DNA of 13,094 nt. Source: an uncultured Candidatus Melainabacteria bacterium. GTDB taxonomy: Bacteria > Cyanobacteriota > Vampirovibrionia > Gastranaerophilales > Gastranaerophilaceae. A program made the translations under genes and the position numbers. This document shows, piece by piece, positions 1 through 6,352 of the stretch; the first letter of the stretch is position 1, and each line of letters opens with the position of its first letter. Location of the stretch: positions 1 through 13,094 of the forward strand of contig CAKUVB010000031.1 of assembly GCA_934693215.1 (NCBI GenBank), read 5' to 3'. The notes under the pieces are model-generated. The model made no database searches, was not told where the DNA came from, and saw only the letters and a list, made by a program, of their open reading frames with translations.

Positions 1-1
1 T

Positions 2-1321
2 GCAATAGTCTTATTCAAACCTGATTGGCATATCGGTATAATCGGTATTGTGGCATCAAAATTGGTTGAAAAATATGGGAAACCAACATTTTTAATGATG
101 TATTCAGAAGAAACTAAACAGATTCGTTGTTCTGCAAGAGGTGTAGAAGGTGTTTCTGCAATCCATTTGTATGATGTTATTTCAAATATTTCAGAGAATT
201 TAGATGGTTTTGGCGGGCATATGTTGGCTGCAGGACTATCTTTCAGTGTTGATAAAATTTCTTTTGAAGATGTTAAAAAAGGGTTGATTGCTACAATTGA
301 TGAAGCTCTTGCAGGTGAAAAAATTGTTCCTGTGTTGAATATTGATTTAGAGGTTGAACCAGAAGATGTTTCTATTTCTATGATTGAGGAATTAAAACAA
401 TTAGAACCTTTTGGTGCGTCAAATCCGCAACCTTTGTTTGTTATTAATAACTTTATTTTAAAAGAAAAAAAATTAATGGGGTCAAACAAAGAACATTTAC
501 GTTTGACAGTAGAAAAAGATAATCAAAAATTTAATGCGATATGGTGGTCAAAAGGCGATGTTCCAATTAATTCAGGTGATAGTTTGGATATAGCTTTTTA
601 TCCTCAATTAAATACTTTTAATGGGAATACTTCTGTTCAGTTGATAGTTAAAGATATTCATTCTGAAGGATTAGAGCAAGATGAACAAGAATCAGGTATA
701 AAAATTTATGACCATAGGCAGAAAACAGGTATATTTAAACAAGTAAACGATTATTTGATGACAACAAAACTAAATACAATTGTTTTTGCAGAGGATAAGA
801 CGGTTATTGATAGCTTGAAAATGTATCCTGAAATATCAAGAAGAATAAAAAACAGAAATAGTATAGAGAAATGTGATGCTTTAATGTTCTTTGATTACCC
901 ACCAAATAATGAATTGTTAGAGTTGGTTTTGACAAAAACAACGCCTTCAATAATTCATTATATGAATTATTCAGTAAAACATTCTGTAGATGAGTTTTTT
1001 AAAACGATATCAGGTATGGCAAAATTTGTTTGTAACAATAAACAAGGTGTTTTCAACTTGCTTGATAGTTCTGTATTTTTAGGAGTTACAAAGGATTTGA
1101 TAGAGCTTTCGTTGATAGTATTGAAAGAAGCTGGGATTATACAAATTCTTGAACAACAAGAAACATGCTATAAAATTGCGAATTTTAGCCATGTAAATGG
1201 AATTAATTTCAAAAAATTACCGATTTATTCTGATTTTGAGGCTGAATACTTTGCTATAGAAGGGTTTAAGACCTCGTTAAAGACTGTAGATTTAGATTCC
1301 ATAAGCGTTTGCATGGTATAA
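2..1321 (+). CDS. recJ: RecJ single-strand-specific exonuclease, C-terminal part (5' end outside window)
   Basis: RecJ is a 5'-3' exonuclease on single-stranded DNA in recombination, mismatch and base-excision repair. The reading frame is open from base 2, so the gene starts left of the window; a GTG at base 50 lies inside a conserved block and is not a start. The visible 439 residues begin with the block around DWHIGIIGIVASK. The DHHA1 motif GGHMLAAG follows at about residues 71-78 of the visible part. An OB-fold DNA-binding domain with LEPFGASNPQP covers roughly 110-225. The last 200 or so residues form an extra C-terminal region like that of long RecJ proteins in Firmicutes and cyanobacteria; its role here is not evident. 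The DHH catalytic motifs lie upstream and cannot be checked. No terminator follows before the HU promoter. Family assignment is secure. Confidence 0.93.
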   Translation, partial: AIVLFKPDWHIGIIGIVASKLVEKYGKPTFLMMYSEETKQIRCSARGVEGVSAIHLYDVISNISENLDGFGGHMLAAGLSFSVDKISFEDVKKGLIATIDEALAGEKIVPVLNIDLEVEPEDVSISMIEELKQLEPFGASNPQPLFVINNFILKEKKLMGSNKEHLRLTVEKDNQKFNAIWWSKGDVPINSGDSLDIAFYPQLNTFNGNTSVQLIVKDIHSEGLEQDEQESGIKIYDHRQKTGIFKQVNDYLMTTKLNTIVFAEDKTVIDSLKMYPEISRRIKNRNSIEKCDALMFFDYPPNNELLELVLTKTTPSIIHYMNYSVKHSVDEFFKTISGMAKFVCNNKQGVFNLLDSSVFLGVTKDLIELSLIVLKEAGIIQILEQQETCYKIANFSHVNGINFKKLPIYSDFEAEYFAIEGFKTSLKTVDLDSISVCMV

Positions 1322-1359
1322 ATACGTTGAAAATACCTTAAACGGTTGAAATTTAGCTA

Positions 1360-1388
1360 TTGCAATATTTTTGGTATTTCAATATAAT
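1360..1388 (+). promoter_or_regulatory. Sigma70-type promoter for the HU gene
   Basis: A -35 box TTGCAA (1360-1365) and a perfect -10 box TATAAT (1383-1388) are separated by exactly 17 bp. The predicted transcript starts near 1395, about 30 bases before the HU start codon. The promoter sits just after recJ and makes HU an independent unit. Confidence 0.7.
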
Positions 1389-1424
1389 ATGGAATGTACA
1401 CATAGGAAAGGAGTTTTATCTATT

Positions 1425-1703
1425 ATGAACAAAGAAGAATTAGTACAAGAAATTTCAAAAAAAGCTAAAGTTACACAAAAAGAAGCAGGCGAAGTTTTAA
1501 ACGCTTTAGTTGATACAATTCAAAAAACAGTTTCTAAAGGTAAAAAAGTTACTTTAGTTGGTTTCGGTACATTTGAATCTCGTAAGAGAGCTGCTAGAAA
1601 TGGTAGAAACCCTCAAACTGGTAAAGAAATTTCTATCCCAGCTAAAACAGTTCCTGTATTCTCTGCAGGTAAAAAATTCAAAACTGTTGTTAACGGCAAA
1701 TAG
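1425..1703 (+). CDS. hup: HU family nucleoid DNA-binding protein
   Basis: Small basic protein of the HU/IHF family that dimerises, bends DNA and compacts the nucleoid. The ATG at 1425 gives 92 residues, the usual HU length, beginning MNKEELVQEI. An AAAGGAG ribosome site lies at 1407-1413. An upstream in-frame ATG at 1371 is rejected because it would add 18 non-conserved residues and lies upstream of the -10 box. The signature VGFGTFESRKRAARNGRNP at about residues 45-63 covers the start of the DNA-binding arm, and the C-terminal helix ends GKKFKTVVNGK. There is no N-terminal or C-terminal extension. The gene has its own promoter and terminator. Its codon choice (CGT for arginine, GGT, GCT, TTC) suggests high expression. 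HU rather than IHF is favoured because the gene is single and lacks IHF-specific context. Confidence 0.96.
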   Translation: MNKEELVQEISKKAKVTQKEAGEVLNALVDTIQKTVSKGKKVTLVGFGTFESRKRAARNGRNPQTGKEISIPAKTVPVFSAGKKFKTVVNGK

Positions 1704-1727
1704 TTAATTTCTAAAGAAATAATGGAA

Positions 1728-1759
1728 ATGTCGGTTAGTGTTTCTAGCCGACATTTTTT
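1728..1759 (+). terminator. Rho-independent terminator of the HU gene
   Basis: An 11-bp stem (1728-1738 with 1744-1754, one G-U pair) carries a 5-base loop and is followed directly by a run of six T (1754-1759). It lies 25 bases after the HU stop codon. Confidence 0.92.
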
Positions 1760-1773
1760 GTTAAGAATAAAAG

Positions 1774-1802
1774 TTGCATTTTTTGAGATTTCATTTGATA
1801 AT
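1774..1802 (+). promoter_or_regulatory. Candidate promoter for the SIMPL / TSCPD unit
   Basis: TTGCAT (1774-1779) and GATAAT (1797-1802) are spaced by 17 bp, between the HU terminator and the start codon at 1827. A transcript from here would start near 1809 and include the GGAGG site at 1817-1821. Confidence 0.5.
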
Positions 1803-1826
1803 TGAATCAAAATGTTGGAGGAAATT

Positions 1827-2552
1827 ATGAAAAAGTTTTTATTAATGCTAGGTCTGGTTTTATTTGTGGGCAGTAGTGTTTATGCTCCTGTTAGAGCATC
1901 TGTTAATAGAGATATGGGATATATTTCGATAAATGCAACAGAATCAAGAGAGGTTGTTCCGAATGTTGTAACTATCTCTTTTGGAGTGGAAACTACTGAC
2001 GTAGATTCAAAACGGGCAGCAGAAAGAAATAATCAAATTTCTACAAATGTTATTAATGCAATAAAAACAGAATTAATTTCTGATAAAAAGGCTATTGTAC
2101 AGACAAAGAATTTTAATATAAGACCAAATTATAAGAACAATGATTATGAAGACAGGATTATTAAAAATTATACTGTAGTGAATACAATTCAAGTAAAGAC
2201 TTGTGATGTTTCAAAAATATCAGGAGTTATAGATGTTGCAGTAAAAAATAAGGTTTCTAATGTTGATAGTATAAACTTCTCATTAAGCGATGATGATGTT
2301 TTAGCTAATGATTTAGTAAACAAGGCTGTTATAAAAGCAAAGACTCAGGCAAAAAATATTGCTTTGGCAGCCAATCAAAAAATTATAGGTGTTAAATCAT
2401 TGCGTGTAAATGTGTATCAAAACACATCAAGTAATGGCAGATTGTATAAAGCTTCTTCCGTAGATTCGGTTGGTTCGAGTATGTCAACACCTATTGAAAC
2501 AGGTAAAATAAAAATGAACGCATCTGTAGATGCAGAGTTTTATGTAAAATAG
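1827..2552 (+). CDS. SIMPL-domain (DUF541) secreted protein
   Basis: A 241-residue exported protein of the SIMPL/DUF541 family. Members include E. coli YggE and bacterial BP26-type periplasmic proteins; their biochemical role is poorly defined, with reports of links to oxidative stress. The ATG at 1827 is preferred over 1812 because GGAGG at 1817-1821 is 5 bases upstream and the resulting N-terminus MKKFLLMLGLVLFVG is a clean signal peptide, with cleavage probably after YA (20) or RA (24). The mature part opens with GYISINATESREVVPNVVTISFGVET-type SIMPL sequence, split here at about residues 31-56. A region KAVIKAKTQAKNIA near 156-169 is typical of the family, and the C-terminus ends with a beta strand. 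The next gene follows after 16 bases, so the two are probably cotranscribed. Confidence 0.85.
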   Translation: MKKFLLMLGLVLFVGSSVYAPVRASVNRDMGYISINATESREVVPNVVTISFGVETTDVDSKRAAERNNQISTNVINAIKTELISDKKAIVQTKNFNIRPNYKNNDYEDRIIKNYTVVNTIQVKTCDVSKISGVIDVAVKNKVSNVDSINFSLSDDDVLANDLVNKAVIKAKTQAKNIALAANQKIIGVKSLRVNVYQNTSSNGRLYKASSVDSVGSSMSTPIETGKIKMNASVDAEFYVK

Positions 2553-2568
2553 AGTTATTGGGGGAAAT

Positions 2569-2847
2569 ATGGATTCAAAAATTGATATATTTAAATATGT
2601 TACACAAGGTACTTGTTCAAAACTTATTACAGTTGCCATAAAAGACGATATTCTTGTAGATGTTGAGTTCTTAGGTGGTTGTAATGGTAATTTAAAAGGC
2701 ATTTCAACTTTGGTGAAAGGACTTTCTATTGATGAAGTTATAAGTAAACTTCAAGGTATTCCTTGCGGAAACAAACCAACAAGTTGTCCTGACCAATTGG
2801 CAAAATGTTTGATTGAATATAAATCCAAAAATTTGGTTACAAAATAA
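2569..2847 (+). CDS. TSCPD domain protein, TIGR03905 type
   Basis: A 92-residue protein matching the small TSCPD/TIGR03905 family, related to the cysteine-rich C-terminal domain of class II (B12-dependent) ribonucleotide reductases. The free-standing protein has no established function. Five cysteines are visible (16, 38, 66, 73, 80), in GTCSKL, LGGCNGN, IPCGNKPTSCPDQ and AKC; the first four are at positions suited to metal binding. There is no signal peptide, so it should be cytosolic. The start at 2569 is supported by GGGGG at 2560-2564. It lies 16 bases after the SIMPL gene, in the same unit, although one product is exported and the other is not. Family call is firm; metal binding is inference. 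Confidence 0.85.
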   Translation: MDSKIDIFKYVTQGTCSKLITVAIKDDILVDVEFLGGCNGNLKGISTLVKGLSIDEVISKLQGIPCGNKPTSCPDQLAKCLIEYKSKNLVTK

Positions 2848-2859
2848 GTTTAATTTTAT

Positions 2860-2890
2860 TCATTTGGAGATTTTATAAATCTCCAAATGA
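2860..2890. terminator. Perfect hairpin between two convergent genes, possible bidirectional terminator
   Basis: A perfect 14-bp stem (2860-2873 with 2877-2890) carries a 3-base loop. It starts 12 bases after the TSCPD stop codon and contains the stop codon of the reverse-strand dGTPase gene (2873-2875). Neither side has a good T run, so intrinsic termination is uncertain; it could instead protect 3' ends. Confidence 0.5.
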
Positions 2891-3949
2891 TAAAGTTTGT
2901 TGTTTGTAAGTTTGTTGTTTATCAACCTCGTATAACATTTTTAAAAATGCTTCATCACTTGTTTTTGTTATAACAGGTTTTGGAATAAATTTTTCTTTGT
3001 ATTTTTCAATGGCATATTGGTCTGTCATTCCTGATATATAATCAGTAACCAATCGTTCTATTTGCACAGAGTCTTGAGAGTGTTGGCTTAGAACTTCTGT
3101 ATAATGCTCAAACAAGGCTCTTATTATATGTCGAGCTTTTCCTTCCTCTGCTTTTGCTGGAGAATCAACATATATATTTTCAAACATCCATTTTCTTAAT
3201 ACTTTAGTCATTTCCCAGCATTCAGGTTCCATTTCTACCTCAGGTTTGTTGAGAGAATAATCAACGATAGATGTTATCATTTTAGAAAGTCTGACTGATG
3301 GAATTGATGTGAAGTAATCTTTGCATTCATCAGGTAAATCGCTTTCTGAAATAATACCTGCTCTTATGGAATCTTCGATATCGTGATTAATATATGCAAT
3401 TTTGTCTGCATATTGAACAATTTTAGCTTCAGGAGTTTTTGGTTTAAACCCCCAAGTGTGAGTATAGATGCCGTCTATCGTTTCTTGACAGAGGTTCATA
3501 TTTTCTAATACTTCAACCACCCTTACGCTTTGTATATTGTGATGAAACCCTTTGCTTACAAGTTCGTTTAATACACCTTCTCCACAGTGTCCAAAAGGAG
3601 TGTGTCCCAAATCGTGTCCTAAAGATATTGCTTCTACTAAATCTTCATTAAGATTTAAGGCTCTAGCAATAGTTCGTCCAATTTGAGCAACTTCTAGAGT
3701 GTGAGTTAATCTTGTTCTAAAATGGTCATCAAATGGTGCAAGAAACACTTGAGTTTTGTGTTTAAGTCGTCTAAATGTTTTTGAATGAAGGATTCTATCC
3801 CTATCTCTTTGAAAATCTGTCCTTATGTTGCTATTATCTGGTTCAGGATTTTTACGTCCTTTAGAAAATCGACTTTTTGTTGCAAATTCACTAAGTGTAT
3901 CTATTTCTTTTTGTTCTAATTTGTATTTAATAGTTTCTGTATTTTTCAT
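2873..3949 (-). CDS. dgt: dGTPase-like HD-domain dNTP triphosphohydrolase
   Basis: A 358-residue cytosolic metal-dependent hydrolase of the Dgt family, which cleaves dNTPs to deoxynucleoside and triphosphate and so controls dNTP pools. The conserved block FRRLKHKTQVF is at 59-69. H83 in RLTHTLEV, the pair H112-D113 in GHDLGHTPFGHCGE (111-124) and D182 in ADKIAY complete the HD metal site. Length fits the shorter dGTPase-like class rather than E. coli Dgt (about 500 residues). The start at 3949 is preferred over an upstream TTG at 3982 that would add 11 residues without a visible ribosome site. GAGGT lies 11 bases before the ATG. The gene is transcribed alone, facing the TSCPD gene and divergent from S1. 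Preferred dNTP is unknown from sequence. Confidence 0.92.
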   Translation of the reverse strand: MKNTETIKYKLEQKEIDTLSEFATKSRFSKGRKNPEPDNSNIRTDFQRDRDRILHSKTFRRLKHKTQVFLAPFDDHFRTRLTHTLEVAQIGRTIARALNLNEDLVEAISLGHDLGHTPFGHCGEGVLNELVSKGFHHNIQSVRVVEVLENMNLCQETIDGIYTHTWGFKPKTPEAKIVQYADKIAYINHDIEDSIRAGIISESDLPDECKDYFTSIPSVRLSKMITSIVDYSLNKPEVEMEPECWEMTKVLRKWMFENIYVDSPAKAEEGKARHIIRALFEHYTEVLSQHSQDSVQIERLVTDYISGMTDQYAIEKYKEKFIPKPVITKTSDEAFLKMLYEVDKQQTYKQQTLSFGDL

Positions 3950-3955
3950 AAATTT

Positions 3956-3982
3956 ATTATACCTCAAATATCTATATTTCAA
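3956..3982 (-). promoter_or_regulatory. Candidate promoter of the dGTPase gene, overlapping its putative ribosome site
   Basis: Read on the reverse strand, TTGAAA (3982-3977) and a perfect TATAAT (3961-3956) are spaced by 15 bp. The -10 box ends 6 bases before the ATG at 3949, so transcription would start at or next to the start codon. The GAGGT (3965-3961) overlaps the -10 box by one base. The short spacer is a weakness. Confidence 0.35.
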
Positions 3983-4021
3983 TATACAAGCTTACTTTAA
4001 GGGTTATTTTTTTCAAAACAC

Positions 4022-4050
4022 TAGTCAAACCTAAAAAAACATGTTATAAT
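4022..4050 (+). promoter_or_regulatory. Extended -10 promoter for the S1 gene
   Basis: TATAAT at 4045-4050 is preceded by TGT (4042-4044), giving an extended -10 element. TAGTCA at 4022-4027 matches the -35 consensus at four of six positions with a 17-bp spacer. Transcription would start near 4057, leaving a leader of about 29 bases that includes AAAGGA at 4073-4078. Confidence 0.65.
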
Positions 4051-4085
4051 AAAGATATCTGTATTATATAACAAAGGACGTTAAA

Positions 4086-5138
4086 ATGAGTAAAGCTACT
4101 TCCGATAAGGATTTCGAGTCATTATTAGACAATTATGATTACAAATTTAAAAAAGGTGATTTAGTGAAAGGGGTTGTATTCGGATACGAATCGGATAATG
4201 CTCTTGTAGATATCGGTGCTAAGTCGGTAGCTATTGTGCCTAGAAAAGAAGCTTCAGTTGATTATGATGCAAAAATTCAAGATGTATTAGAAAAAAATAC
4301 TGAGTATGAATTTTTGATAGTTTCTGATGTTGATGAAAATGGGCAGTTCTTGTTATCACGTAAAAAAGTAGATTTGGTATATGCTTGGAAAGAACTTGAA
4401 AAGCTTAAAGAGTCTGATGATATTATAAATGGTAAGATTGTTCAAATAGTACGTGGCGGTCTTTTAGTTGATATTATTGGAGTAAGAGGATTTGTTCCAT
4501 CTAGTCAAGTTCAAGAAAGAGAAACTAAGTATGCCGTAGGTGATAAGATTGAGGTGAAAATCTTAACACTAGATGAAGAACAAAATAATCTTGTTCTTTC
4601 TAACAAAAAAGTTTATAGCGATTCAATAGAATCTGCTAAAAAAGTTGTATTTAGTCAAGTCGAAGTTGGACAAGTTGTTAAAGGTAAAGTTGTCCGTATA
4701 GCTTCGTTTGGTGCATTTGTTGATATAGGCGGTGTGGATTGTTTACTTCCATTATCACAAATTTCTTGGAAATGGGTAGAACACCCTACAGATTTACTAA
4801 AAATTGGTGAAACAATTGATGTTGCAATATTTGATGTTGACAAAGAAAAACAAAGAATTACATTAAGCCTTAAGAATGTAACTGAAGACCCTTGGATAGA
4901 AGTTGCTAAAGAACTTAAAGAGGGTGATGTTCGAGAAGGAGTTATAACTCGTTTGAAAAACTTTGGTGCATTTGTTGAGGTTTATCCTGGAGTTGAAGCT
5001 TTGTTACCTCATAACGAAGTTGTTGAGTATCAAAATGCAAACAATGTTATATTAGAACCTAATCAAAAGATTAAAGTTTCAGTTGTTAAATTTAATCCTG
5101 AGGACAAACGCATTTCTCTTGGGATTGCTCAAGGGTAG
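4086..5138 (+). CDS. rpsA: 30S ribosomal protein S1-like protein with four S1 domains
   Basis: A 350-residue RNA-binding protein made of four S1 (OB-fold) repeats, at about residues 22-94, 111-175, 192-265 and 277-346. Repeat 3 (GKVVRIASFGAFVDIGGV) and repeat 4 (GVITRLKNFGAFVEVYPGVEA) are closest to the S1 consensus; repeats 1 and 2 are more diverged, as usual for the ribosome-binding N-terminal repeats of S1. It would help 30S subunits bind mRNA. E. coli S1 has six repeats, while cyanobacterial and several other lineages have shorter forms, so this size is not evidence of truncation. The start is fixed by AAAGGA 7 bases before the ATG. Its last 47 bases overlap the 3' end of maf on the other strand. 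A general S1-domain RNA-binding protein outside the ribosome is the alternative. Confidence 0.85.
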   Translation: MSKATSDKDFESLLDNYDYKFKKGDLVKGVVFGYESDNALVDIGAKSVAIVPRKEASVDYDAKIQDVLEKNTEYEFLIVSDVDENGQFLLSRKKVDLVYAWKELEKLKESDDIINGKIVQIVRGGLLVDIIGVRGFVPSSQVQERETKYAVGDKIEVKILTLDEEQNNLVLSNKKVYSDSIESAKKVVFSQVEVGQVVKGKVVRIASFGAFVDIGGVDCLLPLSQISWKWVEHPTDLLKIGETIDVAIFDVDKEKQRITLSLKNVTEDPWIEVAKELKEGDVREGVITRLKNFGAFVEVYPGVEALLPHNEVVEYQNANNVILEPNQKIKVSVVKFNPEDKRISLGIAQG

Positions 5139-5703
5139 TTTGTAAATCTTGGATTGCTGATTTTACTGCATTAGATGATAAGCCAATAACATTCTCGATA
5201 TCTCCAGCTACATTTTTTATGTAGCCGTTTGGGAGTTCTTGTATTCCGTATGCTCCAGCTTTGTCTAACGGCAAAAATGTATTAATGTAAAAATGTATCA
5301 TTTTGTCTGAAAGTTTGTTAAATTCAACTTTTGTTGTGGTTGATTTTATTACATATTTCAAGGTTTCTGAATCAAGTACACATAGACTTGTAACAACGAT
5401 ATGCTCCTTGTTAGATAACAGACTGAGTGTATTAAAAGCATCATTTTTATCAATTGGTTTTGTTAAGATATTGTTATTTAAGACTACAACTGTATCCGCA
5501 CTTAGTATAAATGCTGGTGCTGTTAGGTTTGATAATGCTCCAAAAGCTTTGTTTTTTGCAAGGTTTTCAATTTTTTCATACGAAAAAAATTTGTTATCAA
5601 GTTCTTCATTATAGTCAGATTTTACAATGTTAAACTCGAATCCTGCTTTTTTTAGTATATCGCTCCTTCTTGGAGATTTTGATGCTAATGCTATTTGTTT
5701 CAT
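5092..5703 (-). CDS. maf: Maf-family nucleoside triphosphate pyrophosphatase (YhdE-like dTTP/UTP type)
   Basis: A 203-residue cytosolic pyrophosphatase that hydrolyses non-canonical or selected NTPs to the monophosphate, a house-cleaning activity. The N-terminal motif ASKSPRR is at 7-13 with the following LLK-type helix, the catalytic SADTVV with D70 is at 68-73, and DKAGAYGIQ is at 147-155. That last motif fits the dTTP/UTP-specific YhdE class; the YceF class usually has a different sequence there. The family core ends around ENVIGL (160-164); beyond it is a C-terminal tail of about 35 residues, of which the last 14 are encoded antisense to the end of the S1 gene. No clear ribosome site precedes the ATG. 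The gene begins 24 bases after ompH, so coupled expression is likely. Confidence 0.93.
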   Translation of the reverse strand: MKQIALASKSPRRSDILKKAGFEFNIVKSDYNEELDNKFFSYEKIENLAKNKAFGALSNLTAPAFILSADTVVVLNNNILTKPIDKNDAFNTLSLLSNKEHIVVTSLCVLDSETLKYVIKSTTTKVEFNKLSDKMIHFYINTFLPLDKAGAYGIQELPNGYIKNVAGDIENVIGLSSNAVKSAIQDLQTTLEQSQEKCVCPQD

Positions 5704-5721
5704 AATTCGATTTTATCACGA

Positions 5722-5741
5722 GAATGGTTATTTAACCATTC
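5722..5741 (-). other. Small stem-loop at the ompH-maf junction
   Basis: An 8-bp perfect stem (5722-5729 with 5734-5741) carries a 4-base loop and covers the last codons and stop of ompH. No T run follows, so it is more likely a processing or stability element than a terminator. Confidence 0.35.
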
Positions 5742-6162
5742 CGCTAATTTCTGGAGTTATATCTTTGCCACCATAGAGTGCGACACTTTTTGCAAATACA
5801 AAATCATAACCATCAGCTTTTGCTTTTTTCTCAATTTCGGTTTTTATTTGAGCTTCGATGTTTGCTAATTTTGAAGAATATATTTTATCAATTTCGGATT
5901 TTTTATTATTAAATTGATTTGTGTATTTGTCTTGTATTTCTACAATTTTTTTAGTGTCAGTTTGTTTTGCTATTTCTTCTTGTGCTTTTGTAATAATTCC
6001 ATTTAATTCTTTGATTTTTGCGGTATGTTCATTTTTTAGAGTTCGAACTTGGGCTGAATTATCTACGACTTTTTGTAAATCAACAACTGCAATATTACAT
6101 TCAGCAAAACTAACTTGAGAAAACATTAATACACAAGTTAAGGCTATAAATATTTTTTTCAT
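5728..6162 (-). CDS. skp: OmpH/Skp-family periplasmic chaperone
   Basis: A 144-residue exported protein of the OmpH/Skp family, trimeric periplasmic chaperones that hold unfolded outer-membrane proteins on the way to the BAM complex. The signal peptide MKKIFIALTCVLMFSQVSFA ends with cleavage after A20. The mature start NIAVVDLQKVVDNS (23-36) is the family signature. A charged coiled-coil stretch at about 38-115 forms the tentacle helices. The C-terminus FVFAKSVALYGGKDITPEI is typical. AAAGGAG sits just upstream of the ATG on the reverse strand (about 6168-6174). The gene is divergent from a large outer-membrane barrel gene, a plausible client, and is followed by maf. It is not next to bamA or lpxD within this window. 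Confidence 0.93.
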   Translation of the reverse strand: MKKIFIALTCVLMFSQVSFAECNIAVVDLQKVVDNSAQVRTLKNEHTAKIKELNGIITKAQEEIAKQTDTKKIVEIQDKYTNQFNNKKSEIDKIYSSKLANIEAQIKTEIEKKAKADGYDFVFAKSVALYGGKDITPEISGMVK

Positions 6163-6207
6163 AAAAGCTCCTTTCTTATCATAAATTAGTATTACAATTT
6201 TTAAAAA

Positions 6208-6238
6208 ATAATAAAATATCCATTTAGATAATTGTGAA
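6208..6238 (-). promoter_or_regulatory. Weak candidate promoter for ompH
   Basis: On the reverse strand TTCACA (6238-6233) and TATTAT (6213-6208) each match five of six consensus bases, but the spacer is 19 bp. The region is so AT-rich that chance matches are expected. Confidence 0.25.
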
Positions 6239-6302
6239 GCATAATATAATTAGCTGATTTATCTTAAAAAAACTTAAGGTATTATTTTACAAGCCGTATC
6301 TT

Positions 6303-6319
6303 TATAATATACTTATAAT
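6303..6319 (+). promoter_or_regulatory. Two tandem -10-like boxes upstream of the TpsB-like gene
   Basis: Perfect TATAAT hexamers occur at 6303-6308 and 6314-6319, 34 to 50 bases before the start codon. No convincing -35 box lies at the right distance from either, so one may need an activator or be a chance match. Confidence 0.4.
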
Positions 6320-6352
6320 GAAGATATACAATAATTTATTTCGGGGTTAGAA

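Noticed and set aside
50..1321. A complete gene starting at GTG 50
   Set aside because: The frame is open to base 2 and the residues before base 50 belong to a conserved RecJ block, so this is an internal valine in a truncated gene.
5303..5614. A 103-codon forward reading frame opposite maf
   Set aside because: The maf strand carries all family motifs; the opposite frame has no family pattern or ribosome site and is a by-product of AT-rich coding.
6263..6278. CTTAA / TTAAG inverted repeat as an operator or terminator in the divergent region
   Set aside because: Only 5 bp of A/T-rich pairing; this is expected by chance in such sequence.
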